Shown here: positions 24,406 to 32,900 of the stretch, one piece after another | Position numbering within the stretch: position 1 is the first letter of the stretch | Layout of the letters: every line of letters starts with the position of its first letter | Assembly: GCA_017502875.1 (NCBI GenBank) | Contig: JAFVUF010000012.1 | Span: 1 to 64,000 of the forward strand | DNA: 64,000 bases | DNA from: Clostridia bacterium | GTDB lineage: Bacteria; Bacillota; Clostridia; Oscillospirales; CAG-272 | Direction: 5' to 3' | The notes under the pieces: generated by a model | Database searches by the model: none | Told to the model about the DNA's origin: nothing | Seen by the model: only the letters and a program-made list of their open reading frames with translations | Program-made: the position numbers and the translations under genes

Positions 24406-25317
24406 TTACACGCCCAGCAGCTTCATCACAAGCGCCATACGGATATATTTTCCGTTTCTGACCTGTCTGAAATACGCGGCTCTTGGGTCGTCATCAATGT
24501 CAACGTGTATCTCGTTAACTCTCGGCAACGGATGAAGCACTCTCATATCCTTACTTGCGTGTTTCATTTTGTCCGATGTAAGAATATAGCTATCCTTTAA
24601 GCGAAGATAATCCTCCTCGTTAAAGAAGCGCTCCCTTTGAACTCTTGTCATATAAAGAATATCCAGCTCACCTATAACTCCGTCAAGGTCCTTGGTCTCG
24701 GTATAAGTAAGTCCGTTCTTTTCAAGAACTCCGTCCTTGATGTAGCCCGGAAGCTTCAATTCGTCTGGGGATATAAGCACGAATTTTATTCCCGTGTATC
24801 TTGAAAGCGCCGAGATAAGCGAATGAACTGTACGTCCGAATTTAAGGTCTCCGCAAAATCCTACGGTAAGGTCGGTAAGTCTGCCCATCTCCTTTTTTAT
24901 CGTGAAAAGGTCGGTGAGTGTCTGGGTGGGGTGGTTATGACCTCCGTCCCCCGCGTTAATAATCGGACATTCCGAGCTGTACGAGGCGACAAGCGGAGCG
25001 CCCTCCTTTGGGTGTCGCATAACGACAATATCGGAGTAAATGCTCGCCGTTCTCACAGTATCTGAAACGCTCTCTCCCTTTGTGGTGGAGCTGCTCCCCG
25101 CGTCAGAAAAGCCAAGCACACTTCCCCCAAGCCCGTACATAGCGCTCTCAAAGCTTAGTCTGGTCCTTGTTGAAGGCTCAAAGAACAGCGTCGCCATAAC
25201 CTTGTTTTTGCATTTTTCAGTATACTTATCCGGATTTTCAACTATATCCTGAGCAACATCAATAAGTCCGTCTATCTCCTCTACCGAGAGATCCATAATA
25301 TCGATAAGATTTCTCAT
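24406..25317 (-). CDS. pyrB: Aspartate carbamoyltransferase catalytic subunit
   Basis: Forms carbamoyl-aspartate in pyrimidine synthesis. The protein has 303 residues from the ATG at 25317, which has AAAGGAAG upstream; an upstream ATG lies within pyrE. Signature motifs are [14 protein letters not shown] (carbamoyl phosphate), the SSSTTKGES loop, [15 protein letters not shown] and VLHPLPR. It begins 21 bp after pyrE stops. Confidence 0.97.
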   Translation of the reverse strand: MRNLIDIMDLSVEEIDGLIDVAQDIVENPDKYTEKCKNKVMATLFFEPSTRTRLSFESAMYGLGGSVLGFSDAGSSSTTKGESVSDTVRTASIYSDIVVMRHPKEGAPLVASYSSECPIINAGDGGHNHPTQTLTDLFTIKKEMGRLTDLTVGFCGDLKFGRTVHSLISALSRYTGIKFVLISPDELKLPGYIKDGVLEKNGLTYTETKDLDGVIGELDILYMTRVQRERFFNEEDYLRLKDSYILTSDKMKHASKDMRVLHPLPRVNEIHVDIDDDPRAAYFRQVRNGKYIRMALVMKLLGV

Positions 25318-25337
25318 ATAAAGCTTCCTTTCAGTAT

Positions 25338-25994
25338 TCAAGCCTTTGCGCCGTTTATCGCAAGATAATTCTTTATCCTATCAACGTTTTCCTTATTTTT
25401 TTCGTCCTCCTCAAGATACTCAATGATGTCGTAAACGTCAACTATCGAATATACGGGGAAGCCGAACTGCTCCTCAATTTCCTGCATAGCGCCCTTGTCT
25501 GTCTGACCCTTTTCCTTTCGGTCAACCATGATGAAGGTAGCGGCGACCTTTACGCCGTCAAGGTGAGAAAGTATCTCCATGCTCTCACGGATAGCCGTTC
25601 CGGCAGTGATGACGTCCTCAATGATAACGACCTCCTCGTTTTCCTGCGGAACGTAGCCTACGAAAACTCCGCCCTCGCCGTGATCCTTTACCTCTTTTCT
25701 GTTGAAGAAGAAGGGAACGTTGAGCTCCTGCTTGGAAAGCGCTACCGCCGCGGAGACCGCAAGGGAGATTCCCTTATAAGCGGGTCCGTAAAGCACCGCC
25801 TTCTTTGCGCCGAGCTTTTCTGTGTAGGCTCTTGCGTAGAACTCACCGAGCCTTGCTATGTCGTTTCCTGTCTTTATCATACCGGCATTTATGAAATAGG
25901 GTATCTTTCTTCCGCTTTTCGCGGTAAAATCACCGAATTTAAGCACGCCAGCGCCCTCTAAAAACTGTATAAACTCTCTCTTGTACTGCTCCAT
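25338..25994 (-). CDS. pyrE: Orotate phosphoribosyltransferase
   Basis: Makes OMP from orotate and PRPP. The frame stays open upstream through the hairpin array, but the true start is ATG 25994, with AGGAGAAA before it. That gives 218 residues beginning [12 protein letters not shown]-binding loop is [27 protein letters not shown] and the [15 protein letters not shown] flexible loop are also present. It lies between the hairpin array and pyrB. Confidence 0.96.
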   Translation of the reverse strand: MEQYKREFIQFLEGAGVLKFGDFTAKSGRKIPYFINAGMIKTGNDIARLGEFYARAYTEKLGAKKAVLYGPAYKGISLAVSAAVALSKQELNVPFFFNRKEVKDHGEGGVFVGYVPQENEEVVIIEDVITAGTAIRESMEILSHLDGVKVAATFIMVDRKEKGQTDKGAMQEIEEQFGFPVYSIVDVYDIIEYLEEDEKNKENVDRIKNYLAINGAKA

Positions 25995-26010
25995 TTTATT
26001 TTCTCCTTTT

Positions 26011-26136
26011 ATAACTTCGCCTGCAAGGCGAAACTTCACTTTTACCTTGGGTAAAAACTTCACTTGGCGTAAGCCGAATTTCACTTTCGTCAAAGACGAA
26101 AACATCACTTTTAGCTCGCGCCTACGGTGCGAAAGC
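26011..26136. repeat. 24-bp-periodic array of mini-hairpins (copy 2)
   Basis: Same design as 24101-24239: hairpins TTCGCC-TGCAA-GGCGAA, TTTACC-TTG-GGTAAA, GGCGTAAGCC and TTCGTC-AAA-GACGAA, separated by ACTTCACTT-type spacers at 26033, 26057, 26078 and 26102. It fills the pyrF-pyrE gap. Base changes in stems tend to be matched on the other arm. Confidence 0.85.
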
Positions 26137-26139
26137 TTT

Positions 26140-26838
26140 TTAATCGCAGAATTCCTTAACGCATCTCTCGTAAGCCGCTACGGGATCGGACGCCGCTGTT
26201 ATCGGTCTGCCGACAACAATGTAGTCCGAGCCGATTATTTTTGCTTGCTCAGGCGTCATAACTCTTTTCTGATCTCCTATATCACCGTCAGCGAAGCGCA
26301 CGCCGGGAGTAACCGTAACGAAGCCGTTTCCGCAGGTATCGTGAACCTTACCGGCTTCAAGCGGCGAGCAGACCACTCCGTCAAGTCCCGCCTCCTTTGC
26401 GTTATGAGCGTAGTGCATTACCACCCTGTCAATAGGCTCCTTAATAAGTAAATCGTTTTCCATGCTCTCCTGATCGGTAGAGGTAAGCTGAGTTACGGCG
26501 ATAAGCATAGGTCTGCTTCCGTCCTCTCTCGTAAGTCCCTCGATAGCCGCCTCCATCATTCTCTTTGTGCCTGCGGCGTGAAGATTTGTCATATCAACAT
26601 CAAGACGGGAAAGCACCGCCATGGACTTTTTAACCGTATTAGGTATATCGTGGAGCTTGAGGTCAAGGAAAATCTTGTGTCCTCTCCTCTTTATTTCCTT
26701 TACTATCGACGGTCCCTCCGCGTAGTAAAGCTCCATACCTATCTTAACAAACGGCTTTCTGCCCGTAAATTTGTCAAGAAAAGCAAATGTTTTTTCCGCG
26801 CTGTCAAAATCACACGCGATGATAACGTCCTTTCCCAT
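26140..26838 (-). CDS. pyrF: Orotidine 5'-phosphate decarboxylase
   Basis: Decarboxylates OMP to UMP, last step of the pathway. The 232-residue protein is the short type. It contains the catalytic Lys/Asp set in FLDLKLHDIPNTV, ACDFDSAEK at the N-terminus, and VTPGVRFADGD and VVGRPITAASDP at the phosphate site. Its ATG overlaps the pyrD stop as TGATG, so translation is coupled. Confidence 0.96.
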   Translation of the reverse strand: MGKDVIIACDFDSAEKTFAFLDKFTGRKPFVKIGMELYYAEGPSIVKEIKRRGHKIFLDLKLHDIPNTVKKSMAVLSRLDVDMTNLHAAGTKRMMEAAIEGLTREDGSRPMLIAVTQLTSTDQESMENDLLIKEPIDRVVMHYAHNAKEAGLDGVVCSPLEAGKVHDTCGNGFVTVTPGVRFADGDIGDQKRVMTPEQAKIIGSDYIVVGRPITAASDPVAAYERCVKEFCD

Positions 26839-27755
26839 CAGTGCGCCCTCCCTATTATATCTGTTAATTTATTAATTTTGTACTTTTCCATTACTCTCGG
26901 TAAATCGTTTATTATGTCGCGGCAAGCGTACGGGTTAATGAGGTTTTCAGCGCCGACCTGAACTGCCGTTGCGCCCGCCATCATCATTTCGATAACGTCC
27001 TCGGCTCTTGCGATACCGCCCATACCGATTATCGGAATTTTTACCGCCTCGTAAACCTGATAGACCATACGGACAGCCACGGGCTTTATCGCTCTTCCCG
27101 AAAAGCCTCCCATCTTGTTTGCGATTACGGGCTTGCCTGTCTTTAAATCTATCCGCATACCGAGCAGAGTGTTAATCATACTGATACCGTCAGCGCCCGC
27201 CTCCTCACAAGCCTTAGCGACGGAAACGATATCGGTAACGTTTGGAGTAAGCTTAATATATACGGGCTTTTTGGTAACCGCCTTTACCGCCTTTGTTACC
27301 TCGTAGGCGTTTTTCGGGTCGGTTCCAAAGCTCATTCCGCCGTTATGAACGTTAGGACAGCTTATGTTTATTTCAAGTATACCTATCTGCTCCTCCTTAT
27401 CAAGAAGCTCGGACGTGTAGGCGTATTCATCTATCCCGAAACCGCTGATATTGGCTATCGCCTTTTTATTAAAGCATTTTTTCAGCTTCGGAAGCTCGTC
27501 CGATATTACCTTGTGAACACCGGGATTTTGCAGTCCGACGCTGTTGATAAGTGCCTCTGTGCATTCCGCTATTCTTGGGGTTGGGTTGCCAAAGCGCGCG
27601 TCCTTGGTAGTGCCTTTAAGCGAGATAGAGCCAAGAACATTTATATCGTAAAAATCCGCGAACTCATAGCCGAACCCAAACGTTCCGCTTGCGGGAATTA
27701 CAGGGTTGTCAAGCTTAAGACCGCTAAGCGTTACCGCTGTATCAAAATTTACCAT
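26838..27755 (-). CDS. pyrD: Dihydroorotate dehydrogenase B, catalytic subunit
   Basis: Class 1B enzyme that oxidises dihydroorotate and passes electrons through PyrK to NAD. The ATG at 27755 follows AGAGGAGAG and gives 305 residues. Motifs include PVIPASGTFGFG, the catalytic Cys in INISCPNVHNGGMSFG, VYIKLTPNVTD, and GMGGIARAEDVIEMMMAGA for FMN binding. The pyrK gene ends 15 bp upstream. Confidence 0.96.
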   Translation of the reverse strand: MVNFDTAVTLSGLKLDNPVIPASGTFGFGYEFADFYDINVLGSISLKGTTKDARFGNPTPRIAECTEALINSVGLQNPGVHKVISDELPKLKKCFNKKAIANISGFGIDEYAYTSELLDKEEQIGILEINISCPNVHNGGMSFGTDPKNAYEVTKAVKAVTKKPVYIKLTPNVTDIVSVAKACEEAGADGISMINTLLGMRIDLKTGKPVIANKMGGFSGRAIKPVAVRMVYQVYEAVKIPIIGMGGIARAEDVIEMMMAGATAVQVGAENLINPYACRDIINDLPRVMEKYKINKLTDIIGRAH

Positions 27756-27769
27756 TTCAAGCTCTCCTC

Positions 27770-28498
27770 TCACCAGATTATTTCTTCCTTAACAAGCACA
27801 GGTCCGTCCTTGCATATGCGCTTGTTGCCGTACTTCGTTTTGCAGGTACAGCCCATACAAGCGCCAAAGCCGCAGCCCATTCTCTCCTCAAAGGAGAACT
27901 GACCGCTTGTTTTGCCCGTATTGTAAACCGCTTTAAGCATAGGCTCAGGACCGCAGCAGAAGGTATATGTGTAATCAAAATCCATTGCGTTTGTTACAAA
28001 GCCCTTAGTTCCGTAGCTGCCGTCAACCGTGGTAACAATGACCTCGCAGCCAATTTTTTTGAACTCATTTTCGGCGAATATCTCACCCGCGGTGTTGAAT
28101 CCGAGAATCGCCGTAACACTTTTGCCCTCGGCGATAAGCTCCTTGGCGAGCTTAAACATAGGAGGCACACCGACACCGCCGCCGATAACGACGGGCTTGT
28201 CTCCGGATAACGAAGTGTCGAAGCCGTTGCCAAGACCGATAAGCACGTCCAGCTCCTTGCCCTCGGCAAGCGTAGCCATGTACTCAGTACCCTCGCCCAC
28301 CACCTTATAAATAATGGTAACGAAATCCTCTCCGCAGTCGTAAACGGAGATAGGGCGGCGCAGATAGAAGCCGTCAAGCTTAATGTTTATAAACTGTCCG
28401 GGCTTTGTAATACCCGAGCAATCGCCTGAAAGAGTCATCTGCCAAACAGTATCTGTCAGCGCTTTGTTTTCTTCAATTTTCAAAATAACGTTTTTCAT
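27770..28498 (-). CDS. pyrK: Dihydroorotate dehydrogenase electron transfer subunit
   Basis: A 242-residue FAD- and [2Fe-2S]-containing subunit. The FAD part includes FYLRRPISVYD, the NAD part GGGVGVPPMFKLAKEL, and the cluster Cys lie in GCGFGACMGCTCKT and ICKDGPV. Its ATG overlaps the pyrC stop by 4 bp (ATGA). Presence of pyrK confirms that pyrD is the B type. Confidence 0.96.
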   Translation of the reverse strand: MKNVILKIEENKALTDTVWQMTLSGDCSGITKPGQFINIKLDGFYLRRPISVYDCGEDFVTIIYKVVGEGTEYMATLAEGKELDVLIGLGNGFDTSLSGDKPVVIGGGVGVPPMFKLAKELIAEGKSVTAILGFNTAGEIFAENEFKKIGCEVIVTTVDGSYGTKGFVTNAMDFDYTYTFCCGPEPMLKAVYNTGKTSGQFSFEERMGCGFGACMGCTCKTKYGNKRICKDGPVLVKEEIIW

Positions 28499-29778
28499 TT
28501 CTGATTTTCCTTTTTATATACTACCTTGCCGTTATATACCGTCATCATACAGGCTCCGTACACCCTCTTGCCTTCAAACGGAGTCGCCTTGCCCATCGAC
28601 ACAAAATCCTTCGGTTCAACCGTATATTCCGTATCAAGCTCAAAGACGCACATACTGCCGTTTTCATAACCCACGGGGAGCGAAAAACGGTTTGCGGGTG
28701 CGATGGACATAACCTCAACCAGCTTTTCGAGAGTGATTATTCCCGTCCTTACAAGGTCAGTGTAAAGCACCGCGAACGCCGTTTCAAGACCAACCACACC
28801 CATAGCGCTGCCCGCAAGCCCCTTCGACTTTTCCTCAGCGGAATGAGGCGCATGGTCTGTGGCAATCATATCAACCGTACCGTCGATAAGTCCCTCAATA
28901 AGCGCTCTTTTGTCCTCCTCGCTTCTCAACGGAGGATTCATTTTGAAGCGCCCCTCGTCCTTTAAATCCATATCCGTCATTGTAAGGTAATGCGGACCTG
29001 TCTCGCACGTAACGTCAAGCCCCTCTGCCTTTGCCCTGCGGATAAGCTCAACGCTCTCCTTGGTCGATATATGGCATACGTGATAGGAGCAGCCCGTTTC
29101 CTTTACGAGCTTAAGGTCTCGCTCGACCTGCTTCCACTCGCTCTCGGAGCTGATGCCTATAAATCCGTTTTTCCTTGCGTACTCGCCGTCGTGGATACAG
29201 CCGCCCTTGCTTATAAGCGACATATCCTCGCAGTGAGCCACTATTATCTTACCAAGCGCCTTAGCTTTAAGCATAGCCTTACGCATAAGCTCCTCGGTCT
29301 GAATACCGCTTCCGTCGTCGGAAAATCCCGCAACCCTGTCAGCCATGCTCTCCATATCGGAAAGCGCCTGTCCCTGACGTGAAGCGGTTATCGTTCCGTA
29401 AGGCAGAACGTGAATTAAGGCGTCCTTTTCTATTATACTGAGCTGCTGACCAAGTGTTTCGGCGGAATCGGGAGCTGGGTTTAGGTTGGGCATAGGGCAA
29501 ACGGAAACGTAACCGCCCCTTGCCGCCGAAGCCGTACCGCTTTTAACCGTTTCTTTATAAGAAAAGCCCGGCTCTCGCAAATGTACGTGAACATCTGCAA
29601 AACCGGGAAAAACGAATAACGGCTTGCTCTTTTTATCGGACGTCAAAGCGCCTCCGCCCGTAGCATCGGAGATGATTACTGTACCGTTTTGAAGCTCGAC
29701 GTCGGCAGTTTTAAAGATTCCGTTATCAAACACCGCGCAGTCGGAAAGCTTAAAATTTTCAGCCGCCTTTTTAGTCAT
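28495..29778 (-). CDS. pyrC: Dihydroorotase
   Basis: First gene of the pyr operon; cyclises carbamoyl-aspartate. The ATG at 29778, behind AAAGGA, gives 427 residues; a TTG two codons earlier is less likely. Metal ligands appear in FADVHVHLREPG, VAHCEDMSL, YHVCHIST and ATDHAPHS. It is the PyrC type of the amidohydrolase superfamily with a closing beta domain at the C-terminus. Confidence 0.96.
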   Translation of the reverse strand: MTKKAAENFKLSDCAVFDNGIFKTADVELQNGTVIISDATGGGALTSDKKSKPLFVFPGFADVHVHLREPGFSYKETVKSGTASAARGGYVSVCPMPNLNPAPDSAETLGQQLSIIEKDALIHVLPYGTITASRQGQALSDMESMADRVAGFSDDGSGIQTEELMRKAMLKAKALGKIIVAHCEDMSLISKGGCIHDGEYARKNGFIGISSESEWKQVERDLKLVKETGCSYHVCHISTKESVELIRRAKAEGLDVTCETGPHYLTMTDMDLKDEGRFKMNPPLRSEEDKRALIEGLIDGTVDMIATDHAPHSAEEKSKGLAGSAMGVVGLETAFAVLYTDLVRTGIITLEKLVEVMSIAPANRFSLPVGYENGSMCVFELDTEYTVEPKDFVSMGKATPFEGKRVYGACMMTVYNGKVVYKKENQK

Positions 29779-29827
29779 AAGCAAGTCCTTTCAGCTTTAA
29801 TTTCGTCTTAAAAATTCTTCATCTATT

Positions 29828-29856
29828 AGTATAACATTTTTTATTAAAAAAAGCAA
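29828..29856 (-). promoter_or_regulatory. Promoter of the pyr operon
   Basis: The minus strand reads TTGCTT, 17 bp, TATACT, about 50 bp before pyrC. The short leader has no PyrR-type anti-terminator or terminator hairpin. Confidence 0.6.
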
Positions 29857-29888
29857 TAGGATTTTCAAGGAATTTATAAAAAAACTAA

Positions 29889-29918
29889 AAATGGCTGAGT
29901 CGCTTGACTCAGCCATTT
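29889..29918 (-). terminator. Terminator after the giant lipoprotein gene
   Basis: Arms AAATGGCTGAGTC and GACTCAGCCATTT form a perfect 13-bp stem with a 4-base loop. On the minus strand it is followed by TTAGTTTTTTT. It lies 20 bp after the stop codon and upstream of the pyr promoter. Confidence 0.9.
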
Positions 29919-29937
29919 CATGTTTTGTTTACTGATA

Positions 29938-32900
29938 TTACTCAGCTATCCATTTAGCCTTGATGAGCTTATCGTTTCCGTTAGCGGATATAATAACCTC
30001 AGGGCAAACGGTTGATACGTAATTAACAGTAGTAAGAGCAGTTCCGCTGAACGCGAACTGTTGAACCTCGGTAAGAACCGCGTTAATGGTTATGGTTGTA
30101 AGTTTTTTGCATCCGAAGAACGCGCCGTTGCTTATCACCGCGCAATTTTCGGGAAGCTTAATGCTTTCAAGAGCAGTACAGCCGTAGAATATCTCCGCGG
30201 GAAGGACTGTCATATCCGCAGGAAGTGTTACGTTCACAAGCTTATCGCAATCCCTGAATGCTCCGTCAGCAACCTTAACGCCCGCGGGAATTACCACAGA
30301 GGTTATATCGGTGTCCGCGAATACCCTACCGAGTATAACAGGCTTGCCGGAGTAGGTTGAAGGAATGACTATCTCAGTAGCATTGCCCTCGTAACCGGTG
30401 ATTACGTACGCGCCGTTATTGTTGTAGGTAAATTCAAGTCCCTGTGTTCCTTCGTAAATAGCGGGTACCTTTTCCGTAGTATCTGGCTTAGGCTGACCGC
30501 AGACGGTACAAGGTATGTACCTGATTCCCTCAATAGTCTTATCAGCAGCGTTGGTGTAGAAGTACTCCTCACTGTAGGTGTGGCCACCTGTTGCGGGGAT
30601 TACACACTCCTGCTTCTCAGCTTCAGAACCTACCACAGACTTCTTAGCTCCGCAGACTTGACATATTGCTTCTCTGTGTCCGTTTTTACCGCAGGTTTCT
30701 TCCTCAACTATTGTAAATTCACCCCATACGTGAGGCTCCTTGCCAAGCTCTACCTCGTATTCCTCTACAAACTCTCCGCATACACGGCAGTTGTACTGAA
30801 CGCCCTTATAAGAAGTGCAGCTCTTATCGACAAAGATAACGATGTAATCAGCAGGCATATCGTGTCCGAGCGCAGGAAGAACGGTTTCGCTCTTTACGTA
30901 GTCGCAACCCTCTCTGTCGCACTTAACAACTATACTTCCGTCATTTACACAGTCAGCAGGTGTATTAATAGTAACCATGCTGTGCTCAAGCTTCGTTCCC
31001 TCGTAGGTGATTTTTACGTTCTCGTGGCAAACCACACATTCACCGACAGAATATCTGTCGTTATAGCAGTCCGCCTCGGTTACGGTAGCGCTGGCGTCGT
31101 GCTTATGACCGAGAGGAGCAGTATTTACCAAGAATTTATTGTAGCTATGGCTTTCGCCACAGGTATATCCGGAACAGTTTTCGTTAACGCAAACGTATAC
31201 GTCAACGCCACCCTCGGTGCAGGTTGCGGCTACGTAGCCGTCCTCAGCGGTAGCGTCGTCCTTACGCACGTAATTGTGCAGGAGAGCGTCGGTAACCTCT
31301 TTTGTCTTGTAGTCGCAGCCCTCATTTGTGCACTTGTAAACATTCTTGCCGTTTGTATCGCAGTTTGCGGGAACGCACTCCGTCGCTACAAGCTCAAGGG
31401 TGTGGCCCTGACCGCGAACAACGGTAACCTCTTTGTAGCCGCACTCGGAGCATACCTTATAGGTATATCCGATTCCGTCGCAGCCTACCGCTTCAACAAC
31501 CGTTGCCTCTCCGAAGGTATGCTCAGCGCAAGGCGAGCCTTCCACAGCGTAACCGGTATTCTCAAGCGTGATGTCAGCCTTGACAAGAGTTATACTCTCA
31601 AGGTAAACTGTAAGTCCGTCAACGGGAGCAAAATGCTCTACGTTTGTACAGTTTTCATCTGTGCAAGAGGTGTCTGTATGAGCGCCGGTAGTCATGCCGG
31701 AGAACATTAATTCAAGACTTTCGATGTTATTCCAGCCAGCGTTGACAGGCATAGATATTTCATGCCAGCCGGTGCTGTAATTATCAACAGGTCCGTTTAT
31801 TACGCTATCATCGGCATTATTCGCATTTACCTGAATGTTGTAGCCATTCTGAGTTTTATTCTTAACGTATACTCTGAACACTACCTCGGAATAACCGGTC
31901 AAATCGTAATTTCCGTTGGAATTAATGGGCGCGCCATTCAAATCAAAGAATGCTATGTTCTTCGCGCCGTTTGTTTTGTGATCGTTGCTGGAAAGCACCC
32001 AGATGCCGCCCTCGGTAACCTCATCACCCATGGGATCAATCATAACGTATCTGAGGTTGCCCTCAGCAAGCGCGTCAGCAGGCGCCTTTTCAAGAGACAG
32101 GTAGCTGTGCTCTATTTCGGTGTAATAATATCCGTTTGCGATTGTGCTGCCCAAAACTCTTATGCCATTGCCGCTCATAAGATGAGCTATCTTCTCGGTA
32201 CCGTCAAATTTAACAACTACGTTTATGTCGCCGTCAACAACCTTATCGCCAACGGTCTTGCCCGAGTAGTTAGACGGAGTAACGTAATCCGCAAAGTAGT
32301 CTATCTCGTTGATAAGAATATCAATGTTGTTACCCGCGGCGCCCTCCTGAGAGAGTATCTTATAGGTGAGCTTACTGGACGGATAAGCATAGTCATGATA
32401 GCTGTAATCATAGCTGTCAAGAACCATTTCTCCGTCGATATAGATATCATAGGTCTTGGCAGTCTCGTTATCTACTACGTAGAAATCAAGCGTTTCGTTT
32501 GCGTATACTCTACGAAGCACTCCGCCGTCCTCTGTTTTGATAACGCCGTACGGCTTATTTGTTCCGTCCTCGATACCAACGTATTCATAATGTAAGAACG
32601 GGAATTCAACAGTTTGCGAGCCGTTAGGTCCTCCATTTTCAACCCGTCCCTTAAATATACCTATTTTACCCGTTACCTCGGTAAAGGTAATATTGGTATG
32701 GAAGGTGTATGTGCCGCCGTTAGTAAATCCTTCGTGCTGAATATATGAGTTGCCTCCATTTGTCGACACACTTGGGATGTTAGCATTATACTGATAGCGG
32801 AAGGCGTCGTTAACGCTGTCGTTGTTTTTATCATACAGCGAGAGCTTGGCATTGCTCTTATGATTAAAGTTTGCTCCGCCGATTTTTTGAACATAATCCT

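Noticed and set aside
29785-29880. PyrR-type attenuator upstream of pyrC
   Set aside because: The leader is about 45 bases and has no terminator or PyrR-binding loop.
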